From positions 1 to 39,041 of the forward strand of contig JANXXL010000360.1 in NCBI GenBank assembly GCA_025350625.1: DNA of 39,041 bases, given 5' to 3'. Origin of the DNA: Bryobacterales bacterium (GTDB lineage Bacteria > Acidobacteriota > Terriglobia > Bryobacterales > Bryobacteraceae). Both the position numbers and the translations under genes were made by a program. Below are positions 7,809 through 15,108 of this stretch, piece by piece. A model generated the notes under the pieces. That model was given only the letters and a program-made list of their open reading frames with translations, was not told where the DNA came from and did no database searches. Each line of letters starts with the position of its first letter. Position 1 is the stretch's first letter.

Positions 7809-7835
7809 TCGAAGCCAGATAGAGGAGACGCCACC

Positions 7836-9524
7836 ATGGCGCAGGACATACCGCCCAAAGAGAGTCAACAGGTTTTCTTCGTCGACGACGAGCTGATCGA
7901 GCGCTTGCTGCGCGGGGATGTAGCACCGTCTGGAGCCAAGCACAAGCGCCCGGCGCACTCCGGCAGTCTGGCCGCCGCCGTGGCGCTGGCTTCCGCAGGA
8001 CAACTGGATGACGCCGTGCTCGAGCTCGAACGCGCTCTCGAGCGGGGCGAGAATGTTGTCGAAGTCGAAAGCGGGCTCGGCCATTTGTACTTTGAAAAGG
8101 AAAACTGGAGCCAGGCGGCCGGCCATTACGCCAAGGTGGCCGAGCGGGAGCCTAAACATCTCACCGCGCATTACAATCTGGGCTTGTGTCTGGAGCGGCA
8201 GTCGAAGTTTGAAGAAGCCGCAAATGCATTTGAAGCCGCGTTATCTCTGGACCCGAAGCGCTGGCAGGCACAGATCGGCCGCGGCCTGTGTCTATTGCGA
8301 CTCAATTGGCCGGAAGCCGCGCTGGAGTGCTGGGATGCGGCGCTGCGCGGCCTCCCGCTTGAAAAAAGAGGCCAGAGGCAGGATGACATCCTTTTCGGAA
8401 AAGCCATAGCGCTGCACCAAGCGGGGCGTTTGGAGGAAGCCGTCGATTTGTATCACGAACTATTGCCGGCCAACCCCAATTCTCCGGACCTGCTCAACAA
8501 CTTGATCGTGTTGTCCATTGCCCGAAAAGAAGAAACGCGAGTGAAGGAACAAGCGGAGCGGTTGCTCAAAATCCAGCCGTCTTCCCGGTCCGCGCTGGAG
8601 TGTCTGACCGCTATCGCTTTGTCGAATAGCGACTATAGCGGTGCGCTGCAATATTGTTCGCAGCTGGTGAAGACAGCTCCCGACTCCCACGAGGGCTGGT
8701 TCAATCTGGGCGCCGCCTATCAGAAAACCGGGCGTCTGGAGCAAGCCGCCAGCGCTTATCGCGAGGCGCTCCGTTTGCGTCCTCAGGCATCGGAAGCCAA
8801 CGCCAATCTAGGCGCGGTACTGCAGGAGCGTGGCGACCTGGCCGGCGCCCGAGAGTTATATCAGCGCGTCCTCACAGCTTCCCCCGATTTGCCGGGCGCC
8901 TTATGGAATCTGGCGATCGCCGCAGAGCGGGAGGGACGCAGTCAGCAAGCCGAGGAACTTTTTGAAAGGTTGATAGCGGCCGAGCCGGATTGGCAGGATG
9001 CCGCTTTCCGCCTGGGTTACTTGCAGCTGCAGCGCGCCGAATATGCCGGTGCGGTGGATTGCTTCGAAACCTGCGTGAAAAAACGCCATGATTGGGTGGA
9101 TGCCCTTTTCAACCTCGGGCTGGCAGCCTGGAAATTTGAGGATCTTGACACGGCTGCCGGGACTTTCCGCCAGCTGTTAACCATGAATCCCAAGCACGGA
9201 GAAGCGTTGCGTTCGCTAGCGGCGGTTGCCATCGAACAGAAGAACCCGGGCGAGGCGCTGGAATGTACCCGCAAGCTGGATTCTTTGGGAACGCCGTCGC
9301 CGGAGCTGTCCTACAATCTAGGCTTGCTGCTCCAATCCATGGGCGACCACCATGCGGCGGCAGAATGTTATCAGGCGACGTTGCAGCACAAGCCGGCCTT
9401 CTCCGGAGCGATGATCAACCTGGGCCACGCCTTTAAAGCAGCGGGCAAAGAAGAAGAGGCGCGGCAGTGTTGGAGCCAGGCGGTGGGGGCAGATCCCGAT
9501 CTGGCGGCAAGGTACTTCCAGTAG
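7836..9524 (+). CDS. Large TPR-repeat protein
   Basis: The 562-residue protein has a short N-terminal non-repeat part (residues 1-45, FFVDDELIERLLRGD) and then about a dozen 34-residue tetratricopeptide units running to the C-terminus, for instance 'HYNLGLCLERQSKFEEAANAFEAALSLDPK' split across 8167-8256 and 'WFNLGAAYQKTGRLEQAASAYREALRLRP'. No signal peptide or membrane segment is seen, so a cytoplasmic scaffold is likely. The ribosome site AGAGGAG precedes the ATG by nine bases. It follows the zinc-finger membrane protein by 27 bases and precedes the LPG-synthase-like membrane protein by 29, which suggests one transcript. TPR solenoids bind partner proteins; the partner may be the cytoplasmic half of the upstream protein, but that is inference. 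Confidence 0.9.
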   Translation: MAQDIPPKESQQVFFVDDELIERLLRGDVAPSGAKHKRPAHSGSLAAAVALASAGQLDDAVLELERALERGENVVEVESGLGHLYFEKENWSQAAGHYAKVAEREPKHLTAHYNLGLCLERQSKFEEAANAFEAALSLDPKRWQAQIGRGLCLLRLNWPEAALECWDAALRGLPLEKRGQRQDDILFGKAIALHQAGRLEEAVDLYHELLPANPNSPDLLNNLIVLSIARKEETRVKEQAERLLKIQPSSRSALECLTAIALSNSDYSGALQYCSQLVKTAPDSHEGWFNLGAAYQKTGRLEQAASAYREALRLRPQASEANANLGAVLQERGDLAGARELYQRVLTASPDLPGALWNLAIAAEREGRSQQAEELFERLIAAEPDWQDAAFRLGYLQLQRAEYAGAVDCFETCVKKRHDWVDALFNLGLAAWKFEDLDTAAGTFRQLLTMNPKHGEALRSLAAVAIEQKNPGEALECTRKLDSLGTPSPELSYNLGLLLQSMGDHHAAAECYQATLQHKPAFSGAMINLGHAFKAAGKEEEARQCWSQAVGADPDLAARYFQ

Positions 9525-9553
9525 CAGCACTGGATCGCACGCTATCATGAAAT

Positions 9554-10573
9554 TTGGGTGAGAAGAAGTCACGCAGCGTCCGATCCCGGATTCTGCTCAT
9601 TGTCATCAATATCGCCTCCCTGGGGAGCCTGTTCTGGGCTCTGCGCGGCGCCCATTTAGCCGAACTCAAACAGGATCTCGCGGAAATGAGCTGGTGGTGG
9701 GTAGCGCTCGCCGTGGTGGCGGACGTCTCCGTATACCTGTGGCACGGAGTGCGCTGGCAGACTCTCCTGCGTCCAGTGGTTCGCCTAAAATATTGGGAGC
9801 CGGTCCGGGCAATTTACGTGGGATTGTTCGCCAACGAGGTTCTGCCGTTTCGCGCGGGCGAAGTACTGCGCTGTTATTTGCTGGCGCGAAATCCGTTGCT
9901 GCCGCTATCGGTCTCTTTTACCAGCGCTCTCATCGAACGGGTGTTCGATGGCATCTGGTTGTCGTTGTGCATCATTCTGATGCTGCGCTCCACCGTCTTT
10001 CCTCACAGTTTGCGCTACCTGGTGGATGGAGCGTACGTCCTTGGCATTACGGTGCTGGTATTGGCGCTGGCGCTGGGCGTGATCATGTTCCGGCGTCACG
10101 AGACGCGCGCGGCTCTCGCCGGCGAAATCGGCTGGCGGAGGCAACTGCACGTCCTCATCGACGACCTGGAGATCATCGGGCACTCGCGCTCTTTGTGGTC
10201 CTCTTTTCTGCAGAGCCTGCCCTATCTGCTTCTGCAAATTATTCCGATCTATGGCGCATTGCGCGGTTATGGCTTCGATCTATCGATAGGAGTCGCCTTC
10301 GTATTGATGATCGTGCTGCGCCTGAGCACCATCGTGCCGCAGGCCCCCGGAAATCTGGGACTGTTTCAAGTAGTGGTCCGCGAAACGCTAGTGAAAGTTT
10401 ACAACGTGGTGCCTGCGGAAGCGGCGCGCTTCTCGCTGGTGCTGTGGGGGATGGTCACGCTGCCGCTGCTAATCGGCGGTGCCATTTCACTGGCAGTGAC
10501 GGAAGCCAAGTTGAGTGAACTGCAGGAAGCGGCCAAAGCGGAGGCCAGCCAGATCACGAACTCGCGGACATGA
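9554..10573 (+). CDS. Lysylphosphatidylglycerol synthase TM-region family (UPF0104) membrane protein
   Basis: The 339-residue protein has about eight hydrophobic helices and the family markers 'WWWVALAVVADVSVYLWHGVRW', 'FANEVLPFRAGEVLRCYLL', 'ERVFDGIWL' and 'VPQAPGNLGLFQ'. These occur in the membrane half of MprF and in stand-alone members of the family, which are proposed lipid or polyprenol-linked sugar flippases. The soluble aminoacyl transferase half of MprF is absent, so it should not itself make lysyl-lipid. The start is a TTG at 9554: the only nearby ATG (9547) is out of frame and stops after four codons. The 3' end overlaps the convergent glycosyltransferase gene by 20 bases. Confidence 0.88.
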   Translation: MGEKKSRSVRSRILLIVINIASLGSLFWALRGAHLAELKQDLAEMSWWWVALAVVADVSVYLWHGVRWQTLLRPVVRLKYWEPVRAIYVGLFANEVLPFRAGEVLRCYLLARNPLLPLSVSFTSALIERVFDGIWLSLCIILMLRSTVFPHSLRYLVDGAYVLGITVLVLALALGVIMFRRHETRAALAGEIGWRRQLHVLIDDLEIIGHSRSLWSSFLQSLPYLLLQIIPIYGALRGYGFDLSIGVAFVLMIVLRLSTIVPQAPGNLGLFQVVVRETLVKVYNVVPAEAARFSLVLWGMVTLPLLIGGAISLAVTEAKLSELQEAAKAEASQITNSRT

Positions 10574-11582
10574 CTTTTTCGTAGACGCCCCAGGTTTTGG
10601 CAACCGCCGAATCCCAGGGGAACTGCAGGGCGCGCTCCCGGCCCCGCGCGATCAAGTCTTCACGCAACGCCGGGTCGGCGGCCAGACGAGCCAGCCCGCT
10701 CGCAAGTTCATCCGCGTTCCACGGGTCCACCAGCAGCGCGGCATCGCCCGCCACCTCCGGCATAGCCGAGGATCGCGAAGTGATCACCGGAATTCCGTGG
10801 GCCATGGCTTCGAGGATGGGCATGCCGAAGCCCTCGTCGAGTGACGGAAACGCGAAGATACGGGCTCTGGCGTAGAGACCGGCGAGCTGTTCGGTCGAAA
10901 GGTGACCGAGGAGATCGATCTCCGCCCGCCGAGGGCTCTTCTCCACCGCACGTAATTCTTCGACGGCGCCATAGCCTTCGGTCGCGCCAGCCAGACTGAG
11001 ACGCCAGCCCCGAGGAACGCTTTCAAAGGCCTTTACTAGCCGGGCGACGTTCTTGCGCCGTTGAATAACGCCGACGAAGAGGATTAGGTTCTCGCGTTGT
11101 GCCGCCTGCCGTGCGGGGATTCGCACACCATGCGGAACAACGTGAATGCGCGCCGGCTCCACGCCAAGCAACTGCTCGACCTGCGAAGCTGTGAACTGCG
11201 ATACCGCGATAATGGCATCGCTCCGATCCGCCGCCTGGCGGGCCTGCTCGGTGAATCGTGCGCGAAACTCGGGCGTCGAATATTCGCCGGTCATCACGAA
11301 CAGATCGTGGAACGTCGAAATCGTGCGCCGTGCCGGTCGATCTACCCTTTGGTTCAGGGCATGGAACAGATCGGCGCGCGGTACGCCCACGAGCAAACGG
11401 CGGCCGGCGTTCGAAGGAAGCGTGTCGGAGAACGATTCAAACAGGCGGTGGGGCCGGTAGTAGAACCGGAAACGCTGCCGGGGTTGCGCCCGGGCGAGGC
11501 CGAACAACATCTCGCGCGAATACACGCCGACTCCGGACAGGTTTCTTCCGAGACTGTAGGTTGCGTCGAGGGCGATGCGCAC
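10554..11582 (-). CDS. GT4-family glycosyltransferase
   Basis: The 342-residue protein has the two Rossmann-like halves of GT-B enzymes. The N-terminal half starts MRIALDATYSLGRNLSGVGV, with the glycine-rich acceptor loop. The C-terminal half has 'ILFVGVIQRRKNVARLVKAF', 'LLGHLSTEQLAGLYARA' and the nucleotide-sugar binding 'FPSLDEGFGMPILEAMAHG' with its E-x7-E. This pattern is typical of GT4 enzymes (mannosyl/rhamnosyl/glucosyl transfer from nucleotide sugars). Donor and acceptor cannot be told. It is the last gene of a minus-strand group with the ABM protein (32-base gap). Its 3' end overlaps the convergent membrane protein gene by 20 bases. Confidence 0.93.
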   Translation of the reverse strand: MRIALDATYSLGRNLSGVGVYSREMLFGLARAQPRQRFRFYYRPHRLFESFSDTLPSNAGRRLLVGVPRADLFHALNQRVDRPARRTISTFHDLFVMTGEYSTPEFRARFTEQARQAADRSDAIIAVSQFTASQVEQLLGVEPARIHVVPHGVRIPARQAAQRENLILFVGVIQRRKNVARLVKAFESVPRGWRLSLAGATEGYGAVEELRAVEKSPRRAEIDLLGHLSTEQLAGLYARARIFAFPSLDEGFGMPILEAMAHGIPVITSRSSAMPEVAGDAALLVDPWNADELASGLARLAADPALREDLIARGRERALQFPWDSAVAKTWGVYEKVMSASS

Positions 11583-11614
11583 TCGACTGTTATCGTCGCA
11601 CGCCAGGGGAACAG

Positions 11615-11911
11615 TCAGTCGATACGCGAATAAGTTTCTACTCGGGGCGCCTCGCTGAGCAGTTCCTCGGCGAGTCCCCGGAAACGCGTTAAATGCTCCG
11701 ATGCCAAATGGCGATCCAGGTGTTCCTTCGAGACCCAGTTCTCATAGAACACGAAGCGGCCAGCGTCGTTGGTATGCACATGCAGATCGTATTGCACGCA
11801 GCCTTCCTCCCGCCGCGTGGGTTCGATCAATGCGAGCAGAGCTCGCCGCAAGTCTTCTTCTTTACCGGTTTTCGCATGCAGTTCGGCAACGACGCTTAGC
11901 AGTTGAGCCAT
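11615..11911 (-). CDS. Antibiotic biosynthesis monooxygenase (ABM) domain protein
   Basis: The 98-residue protein matches the YgiN/ABM family: 'VVAELHAKTGKEEDLRRALLALIEPTRREEGCVQYDLHVH' (split at 11780-11899), then 'FVFYENWVSKEHLDRHLASEHLTRF'. Members are dimeric ferredoxin-like-fold proteins; some are quinol or heme monooxygenases and many are of unknown substrate. The family's Glu/Tyr/Trp residues (EGCVQYDLH, YENW) are visible. It lies between the sigma-54 activator (27-base gap upstream) and the glycosyltransferase, all on the minus strand, so co-transcription is likely. Confidence 0.9.
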   Translation of the reverse strand: MAQLLSVVAELHAKTGKEEDLRRALLALIEPTRREEGCVQYDLHVHTNDAGRFVFYENWVSKEHLDRHLASEHLTRFRGLAEELLSEAPRVETYSRID

Positions 11912-11938
11912 ATTGTGACGATCATGGCAGGCCGCGCG

Positions 11939-12979
11939 TCAGCTTGCAAGCTGGTATTCCTTAAGCTTGCGATAGAGCGTAGTGCGGCCGATCCCGAGCA
12001 GGTGCGCCGCGATCGCTCTGTCTCCCCTGGTGTATTCGAGGGCGTTCATGATGGCGCGCCGTTCCAGGACCGCCAGCGGTACGATCGAAGCGACAGGTTG
12101 CAGGCCCGTCGCCGGCTCCGGCGCGGAGACATCGGCGGCCGGATAGGCCGTGGCCGAAGCCGTCGCTACCGGTTCGCCGCCTACAGCAGCCATCAGGCAC
12201 TGGGCCTTTTTCTGGATGAGATGATTCTGCAGACTCGACGGCAAATCGGCCACATGCAGCAAGGGTCCTGAATTAATGGCCACCATGTGCTGGACGCAAT
12301 TCTCGAGCTCCCGCACATTGCCGGGCCATTCATAGGACAGCATCACTTCCAGAGCTTCCGCAGTGACGCTGTAGCTGCCGCCCACGCGAGAGAGAAAATG
12401 ATTGATCAGGGCCGGGATATCCTCGCGCCGCTCCCGCAAAGGCGAGAGGCGAATGTTGATCACGTTGAGACGGAAGTATAGATCGCGGCGGAACGTGCCC
12501 TTTTCCACTTCCTTCGCCAGGTCCCGGTTAGTGGCGGCGATGATACGGAAGTCCGAGTGCCGCGTCGACACCGATCCCACTGGCCGGAATTCCTTCTCCT
12601 GAAGAACGCGCAGGAGCTTAGCCTGCAAATCCAACGGCAACTCGCCGATCTCGTCGAAAAACGCCGAGCCACCATTGGCCGCTTCGAGCAACCCGAACTT
12701 GGTAGTAGCGGCGCCCGTGAACGCGCCTTTCACGTGCCCAAACAGCTCGCTTTCCATCAGCGGCCCGACCATCGAGGAACAATCTACCGTCACAAACGGC
12801 CCCGAGGCACTTATATTATGGATACCGCGCGCCACCACTTCCTTCCCCGTTCCGGTCTCTCCCAAGAGCAACGCCGGCCACCGGCACTTGCCAAGTTTCT
12901 CAATCAAACGGAGAACCTGGCGTGTCCGGGGCGATTGCCCTACCAGAATGTGACGGGTTTCTTCGAGGTTTGGCGACAT
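11939..12979 (-). CDS. Sigma-54 (RpoN) dependent transcriptional activator without receiver domain
   Basis: The 346-residue protein starts almost directly with the AAA+ domain: Walker A GETGTGKE at 40-47, the sigma-54 contact loop GAFTGA at 85-90, Walker B in 'GGSAFFDEIGEL', and the sensor/arginine region 'FRRDLYFRLNVINIRLSPLRERREDI'. The C-terminus holds a Fis-type helix-turn-helix (about 300-346: 'AIMNALEYTRGDRAIAAHLLGIGRTTLYRKL'). No phospho-receiver, GAF or PAS domain is present, so activity must be set by another protein, by level, or by a ligand bound to the AAA+ part, as in PspF-like activators. It is a candidate regulator of the two sigma-54-type promoters near the start of the window, but no direct link is visible. 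A palindrome lies upstream (13056-13098). Confidence 0.95.
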   Translation of the reverse strand: MSPNLEETRHILVGQSPRTRQVLRLIEKLGKCRWPALLLGETGTGKEVVARGIHNISASGPFVTVDCSSMVGPLMESELFGHVKGAFTGAATTKFGLLEAANGGSAFFDEIGELPLDLQAKLLRVLQEKEFRPVGSVSTRHSDFRIIAATNRDLAKEVEKGTFRRDLYFRLNVINIRLSPLRERREDIPALINHFLSRVGGSYSVTAEALEVMLSYEWPGNVRELENCVQHMVAINSGPLLHVADLPSSLQNHLIQKKAQCLMAAVGGEPVATASATAYPAADVSAPEPATGLQPVASIVPLAVLERRAIMNALEYTRGDRAIAAHLLGIGRTTLYRKLKEYQLAS

Positions 12980-13055
12980 AGTTATTGTTATTCCAAAATG
13001 GGCCTAATCTAATGTGCGTTGGCTAAAGATAAACTCTAAGGTCGAATTGAACATT

Positions 13056-13098
13056 CCTCAAGACCCCCATATCGGGATATGGGGTACGTCAATTGAGG
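13056..13098. promoter_or_regulatory. Nested palindrome between the sigma-54 activator and rlpA genes
   Basis: CCCCATATC (13065-13073) and GATATGGGG (13076-13084) form a perfect nine-base inverted repeat with a GG centre. It is framed by a second inverted pair, CCTCAA (13056-13061) and TTGAGG (13093-13098). It lies about 77-119 bases upstream of the activator start and downstream of rlpA's stop. It could be an operator for the activator gene, or a terminator-like hairpin after rlpA; no T-tract follows on either strand, which favours an operator or attenuator role. Function is not established. Confidence 0.5.
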
Positions 13099-13147
13099 GT
13101 AGGGAATATCCCAGGTTGCGGGTAGTACCAGGGAACCAGCCCCCAGA

Positions 13148-13846
13148 TCACTCTGGGGCAGGAGAGGCCGGCTCGCGGACGACCATTGCGGCACCGGACT
13201 TCTGACGGACCCGGACCCGGAGCTGGTTCGCTTGTTCCCATGTCATCTCGCGGCCAACGATCACGCGCCATAGTGGAGGATTGCTTCCGTTCGAGAGAAT
13301 GCGCGCGTCCGCGAAGAGTTCTTCAAGAGCAGTGCGCAGCGATTCGGCCCGGTCCGAGTCGGAGAAAACGCCGGCTTGGACCGTGTAGCCGGTGGCGGGC
13401 GACGCGGGGACGGGTGCCGCCTGCACCTGCTGCGGCGGCGGGATTACCTTCAATCGCACCCGGGCAGTTCCGGCGCGAAGCATGTCGATTTCGCGCGCCG
13501 CGGCTTGCGAAAGATCCAGGATGCGTCCCTTCGCGAAGGGACCACGATCATTAATACGGACGTCCACCTGTTTTCCATTAGAGAGATTCGTGACCTCGAC
13601 CCAGGTCTGGAATGGAAGATTGCGATGCGCCGCGGTGAGTTGCTCCATGTCGTAGACCTCGCCCGAAGCGGAATGCCGGCCGTGATAGGGGACGCCATAC
13701 CAGCTTGCGACTCCGGTCTCCATCATTCCCAAGCGCGCGGGCGCGGCCGGCGGATTCACTCGCGCGATGCGGTGCGTGCAACTCGCAAGCAACATCAAAG
13801 AGAGTGCGAGTAACGTCGAACCCGCATGAATTGGGCTTCGGAACAT
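13148..13846 (-). CDS. rlpA: RlpA-like lipoprotein with DPBB and SPOR domains
   Basis: The 232-residue protein begins with a lipoprotein signal peptide; the lipobox LASC ends at Cys23. The double-psi beta-barrel domain follows (about 40-125: 'GVASWYGVPYHGRHSASGE', 'VDVRINDRGPFAKGRILDLS'). A Pro/Ala linker and a C-terminal SPOR domain (about 155-225: 'YTVQAGVFSDSDRAESL', 'WRVIVGREMTWEQAN') complete it. RlpA proteins bind denuded septal peptidoglycan and, in some species, are lytic transglycosylases. The ATG at 13846 is preferred to an ORF extension to 13885: it has a GAGAAAG ribosome site and starts the signal peptide correctly. It appears to be a single-gene unit 168 bases upstream of the activator. 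Confidence 0.92.
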   Translation of the reverse strand: MFRSPIHAGSTLLALSLMLLASCTHRIARVNPPAAPARLGMMETGVASWYGVPYHGRHSASGEVYDMEQLTAAHRNLPFQTWVEVTNLSNGKQVDVRINDRGPFAKGRILDLSQAAAREIDMLRAGTARVRLKVIPPPQQVQAAPVPASPATGYTVQAGVFSDSDRAESLRTALEELFADARILSNGSNPPLWRVIVGREMTWEQANQLRVRVRQKSGAAMVVREPASPAPE

Positions 13847-13963
13847 ACTTGTCTTTCTCAGAGCGCCTGGAACAATTCTATCCATTTACGTTTTTCGATG
13901 GAGAGAGGGTCTGCGAGCCGAAGGGACACGAGCACGCCACGGACCTTAACGTGCATTTTTTTC

Positions 13964-13992
13964 TTGACATTCAATTCAATCCACCTTATAAA
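13964..13992 (+). promoter_or_regulatory. Consensus sigma-70 promoter for the Lys/Ala peptide gene
   Basis: TTGACA (13964-13969) and TATAAA (13987-13992) are separated by exactly 17 bases, and a T-run precedes the -35. This is the strongest housekeeping-type promoter visible in the window. Transcription should start near 13999, giving a leader of about 57 bases before the ATG at 14056. The rest of the gap 13847-14055 holds no other clear element. Confidence 0.88.
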
Positions 13993-14055
13993 GGGGACAC
14001 AAGCGCGTTCTCTTTATGAGTGGCGCGTACTTTGATGTTAAGGGAGAATCAAACG

Positions 14056-14121
14056 ATGAAATTCGCAACCAAGAAGAAAGCGGCCCCGAAGAAGAAAGCT
14101 GCTGCTAAGAAAAAGAAGTAG
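14056..14121 (+). CDS. 21-residue Lys/Ala-rich basic peptide
   Basis: The tiny ORF encodes MKFATKKKAAPKKKAAAK followed by three Lys. Eleven of its 21 residues are Lys, in a KKKAA(P/A) pattern like the tails of histone H1-like and HU-tail proteins. Support is strong for its size: a perfect-spacing consensus promoter, the ribosome site AAGGGAG ten bases before the ATG, and a strong terminator 34 bases after the stop. A high expression level is likely. A role in binding nucleic acid (nucleoid or ribosome) is inference from composition. It could instead be a leader or by-product of a small RNA made from the same 180-base transcript. A second, acidic frame over the same stretch was judged less likely. 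Confidence 0.7.
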   Translation: MKFATKKKAAPKKKAAAKKKK

Positions 14122-14130
14122 CTAAACGGG

Positions 14131-14144
14131 CTCGCGATAGCGAG
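14131..14144 (+). other. Short hairpin after the basic peptide gene
   Basis: CTCGC (14131-14135) and GCGAG (14140-14144) pair around a GATA tetraloop, ten bases after the peptide's stop codon and upstream of the main terminator. It may stabilise the 3' end of the short transcript. Confidence 0.5.
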
Positions 14145-14154
14145 TTTGACCAAC

Positions 14155-14186
14155 CGGCCCCGAGCAATCGGGGCCGTTATTATTTG
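14155..14186 (+). terminator. Strong Rho-independent terminator after the basic peptide gene
   Basis: CGGCCCCGA (14155-14163) pairs perfectly with TCGGGGCCG (14168-14176) around a GCAA tetraloop and is followed by TTATTATTT. The stem and T-rich tail are on the plus strand. The 14-base GCCGTTATTATTTG at its end is repeated at 14191-14204. Confidence 0.92.
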
Positions 14187-14204
14187 TGACGCCGTTATTA
14201 TTTG
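14173..14204. repeat. Tandem duplication of a terminator tail
   Basis: GCCGTTATTATTTG occurs at 14173-14186 and again at 14191-14204, an 18-base period. The second copy supplies the stop codon (TAA, with a further TAA beyond it) of the minus-strand thioredoxin gene. Confidence 0.7.
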
Positions 14205-15103
14205 GTGCCGCCGTTCTTTACGACCCTCTCCACCGCTTCCTTCAAAGCCTCGTACTTCATTGCTCCCGGATGGTACATGCGAACAATACCCATACGATCG
14301 ACCAACACCAGCGTCGGAGTGGTGCTGGCGCCATAGCGAGTAAAGTTAGCTTCGCTCACTGGCGCCGGCCCATCGATCACGGCGGCGTAATACGTTCGCC
14401 GTACCTGCTCGATGTATGCGGTTTCGACAGCAGGCGCGGCGTCGACCCCTCCTGCCACGTAGCCATACTTTTGAGTAGGCGCGAGCAACACCAAGCCCTG
14501 TGGAGCATACTCCGCTTTGATGCGCGCAAGAATTGGAATTTCGGATTTGCAGTCCGGGCACCAATGCGCCCAGAAGAACAGCAGTGCGGGCTTGCCTTTG
14601 GGAAGCGCGACGCCGTCGAGCGGAGGCGCGGGCTTCCCTTCCAGAGTGAGAAGCAGCAGGTTCTTCCGGATGCGAGGCAAGATGGAAGTGGCGCCGAAGG
14701 CTTTAGCCTGTTCCTGGAGATACGTGACTGCCTCACTGCGGCGGCCCTGCGCGGTGAGCGTTCCTGCCTGGATTTCGATAGCGGCGCCCAAGGCCGTCGG
14801 CAAGTGCGGCTCCTTATCGAGCGGCTGCTTCTTCAATTGCTCCACCGAGAAGGTATAAATCGCCTGGGAAAATTTCTCCGCCGGCAGGTAGTTTTGGCTT
14901 TGGAATTCCGCGCGCGCCAGCCAACTGAAGGCTTCGAGATATTCCGGCGTGATTCCTTGCGAAGCACGGTAGGCACTCAGCTCCTGAATCGCCCGCGTGT
15001 CGGAACCGGTGGCGAAGGATGCCTGCACCACCTGAATGATGCCCGCCGGGGCCGGGATCGCCCAAGCCAGCGCCAAAAGAATCAGCAGGAGGGTGCGGCG
15101 CAT
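14198..15103 (-). CDS. Secreted thioredoxin-like (TlpA/redoxin family) protein
   Basis: The 301-residue protein has a signal peptide (MRRTLLLILLALAWAIPAPA). An Ala-rich helical N-terminal part (about 25-150) comes next, possibly TPR-like, then a C-terminal thioredoxin fold (about 155-295). The active site is WCPDC in 'LFFWAHWCPDCKSEIPILAR', and the cis-proline region is 'YGASTTPTLVLVDRMG'. TlpA-like proteins act in the periplasm as disulfide reductases, for example for cytochrome maturation or oxidative stress; the substrate is not known here. It is the last gene of a minus-strand operon with galU (five-base gap) and a MerR regulator. Confidence 0.9.
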   Translation of the reverse strand: MRRTLLLILLALAWAIPAPAGIIQVVQASFATGSDTRAIQELSAYRASQGITPEYLEAFSWLARAEFQSQNYLPAEKFSQAIYTFSVEQLKKQPLDKEPHLPTALGAAIEIQAGTLTAQGRRSEAVTYLQEQAKAFGATSILPRIRKNLLLLTLEGKPAPPLDGVALPKGKPALLFFWAHWCPDCKSEIPILARIKAEYAPQGLVLLAPTQKYGYVAGGVDAAPAVETAYIEQVRRTYYAAVIDGPAPVSEANFTRYGASTTPTLVLVDRMGIVRMYHPGAMKYEALKEAVERVVKNGGTK

Positions 15104-15108
15104 AGGCG

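Noticed and set aside
14016-14108. A 30-residue acidic ORF (MSGAYFDVKGESNDEIRNQE...) overlapping the Lys/Ala peptide gene in another frame
   Set aside because: It has no ribosome site and starts only about 17 bases after the predicted transcription start. Its acidic residues arise from reading AAG/GAA repeats out of frame; the basic frame has a good AAGGGAG site.
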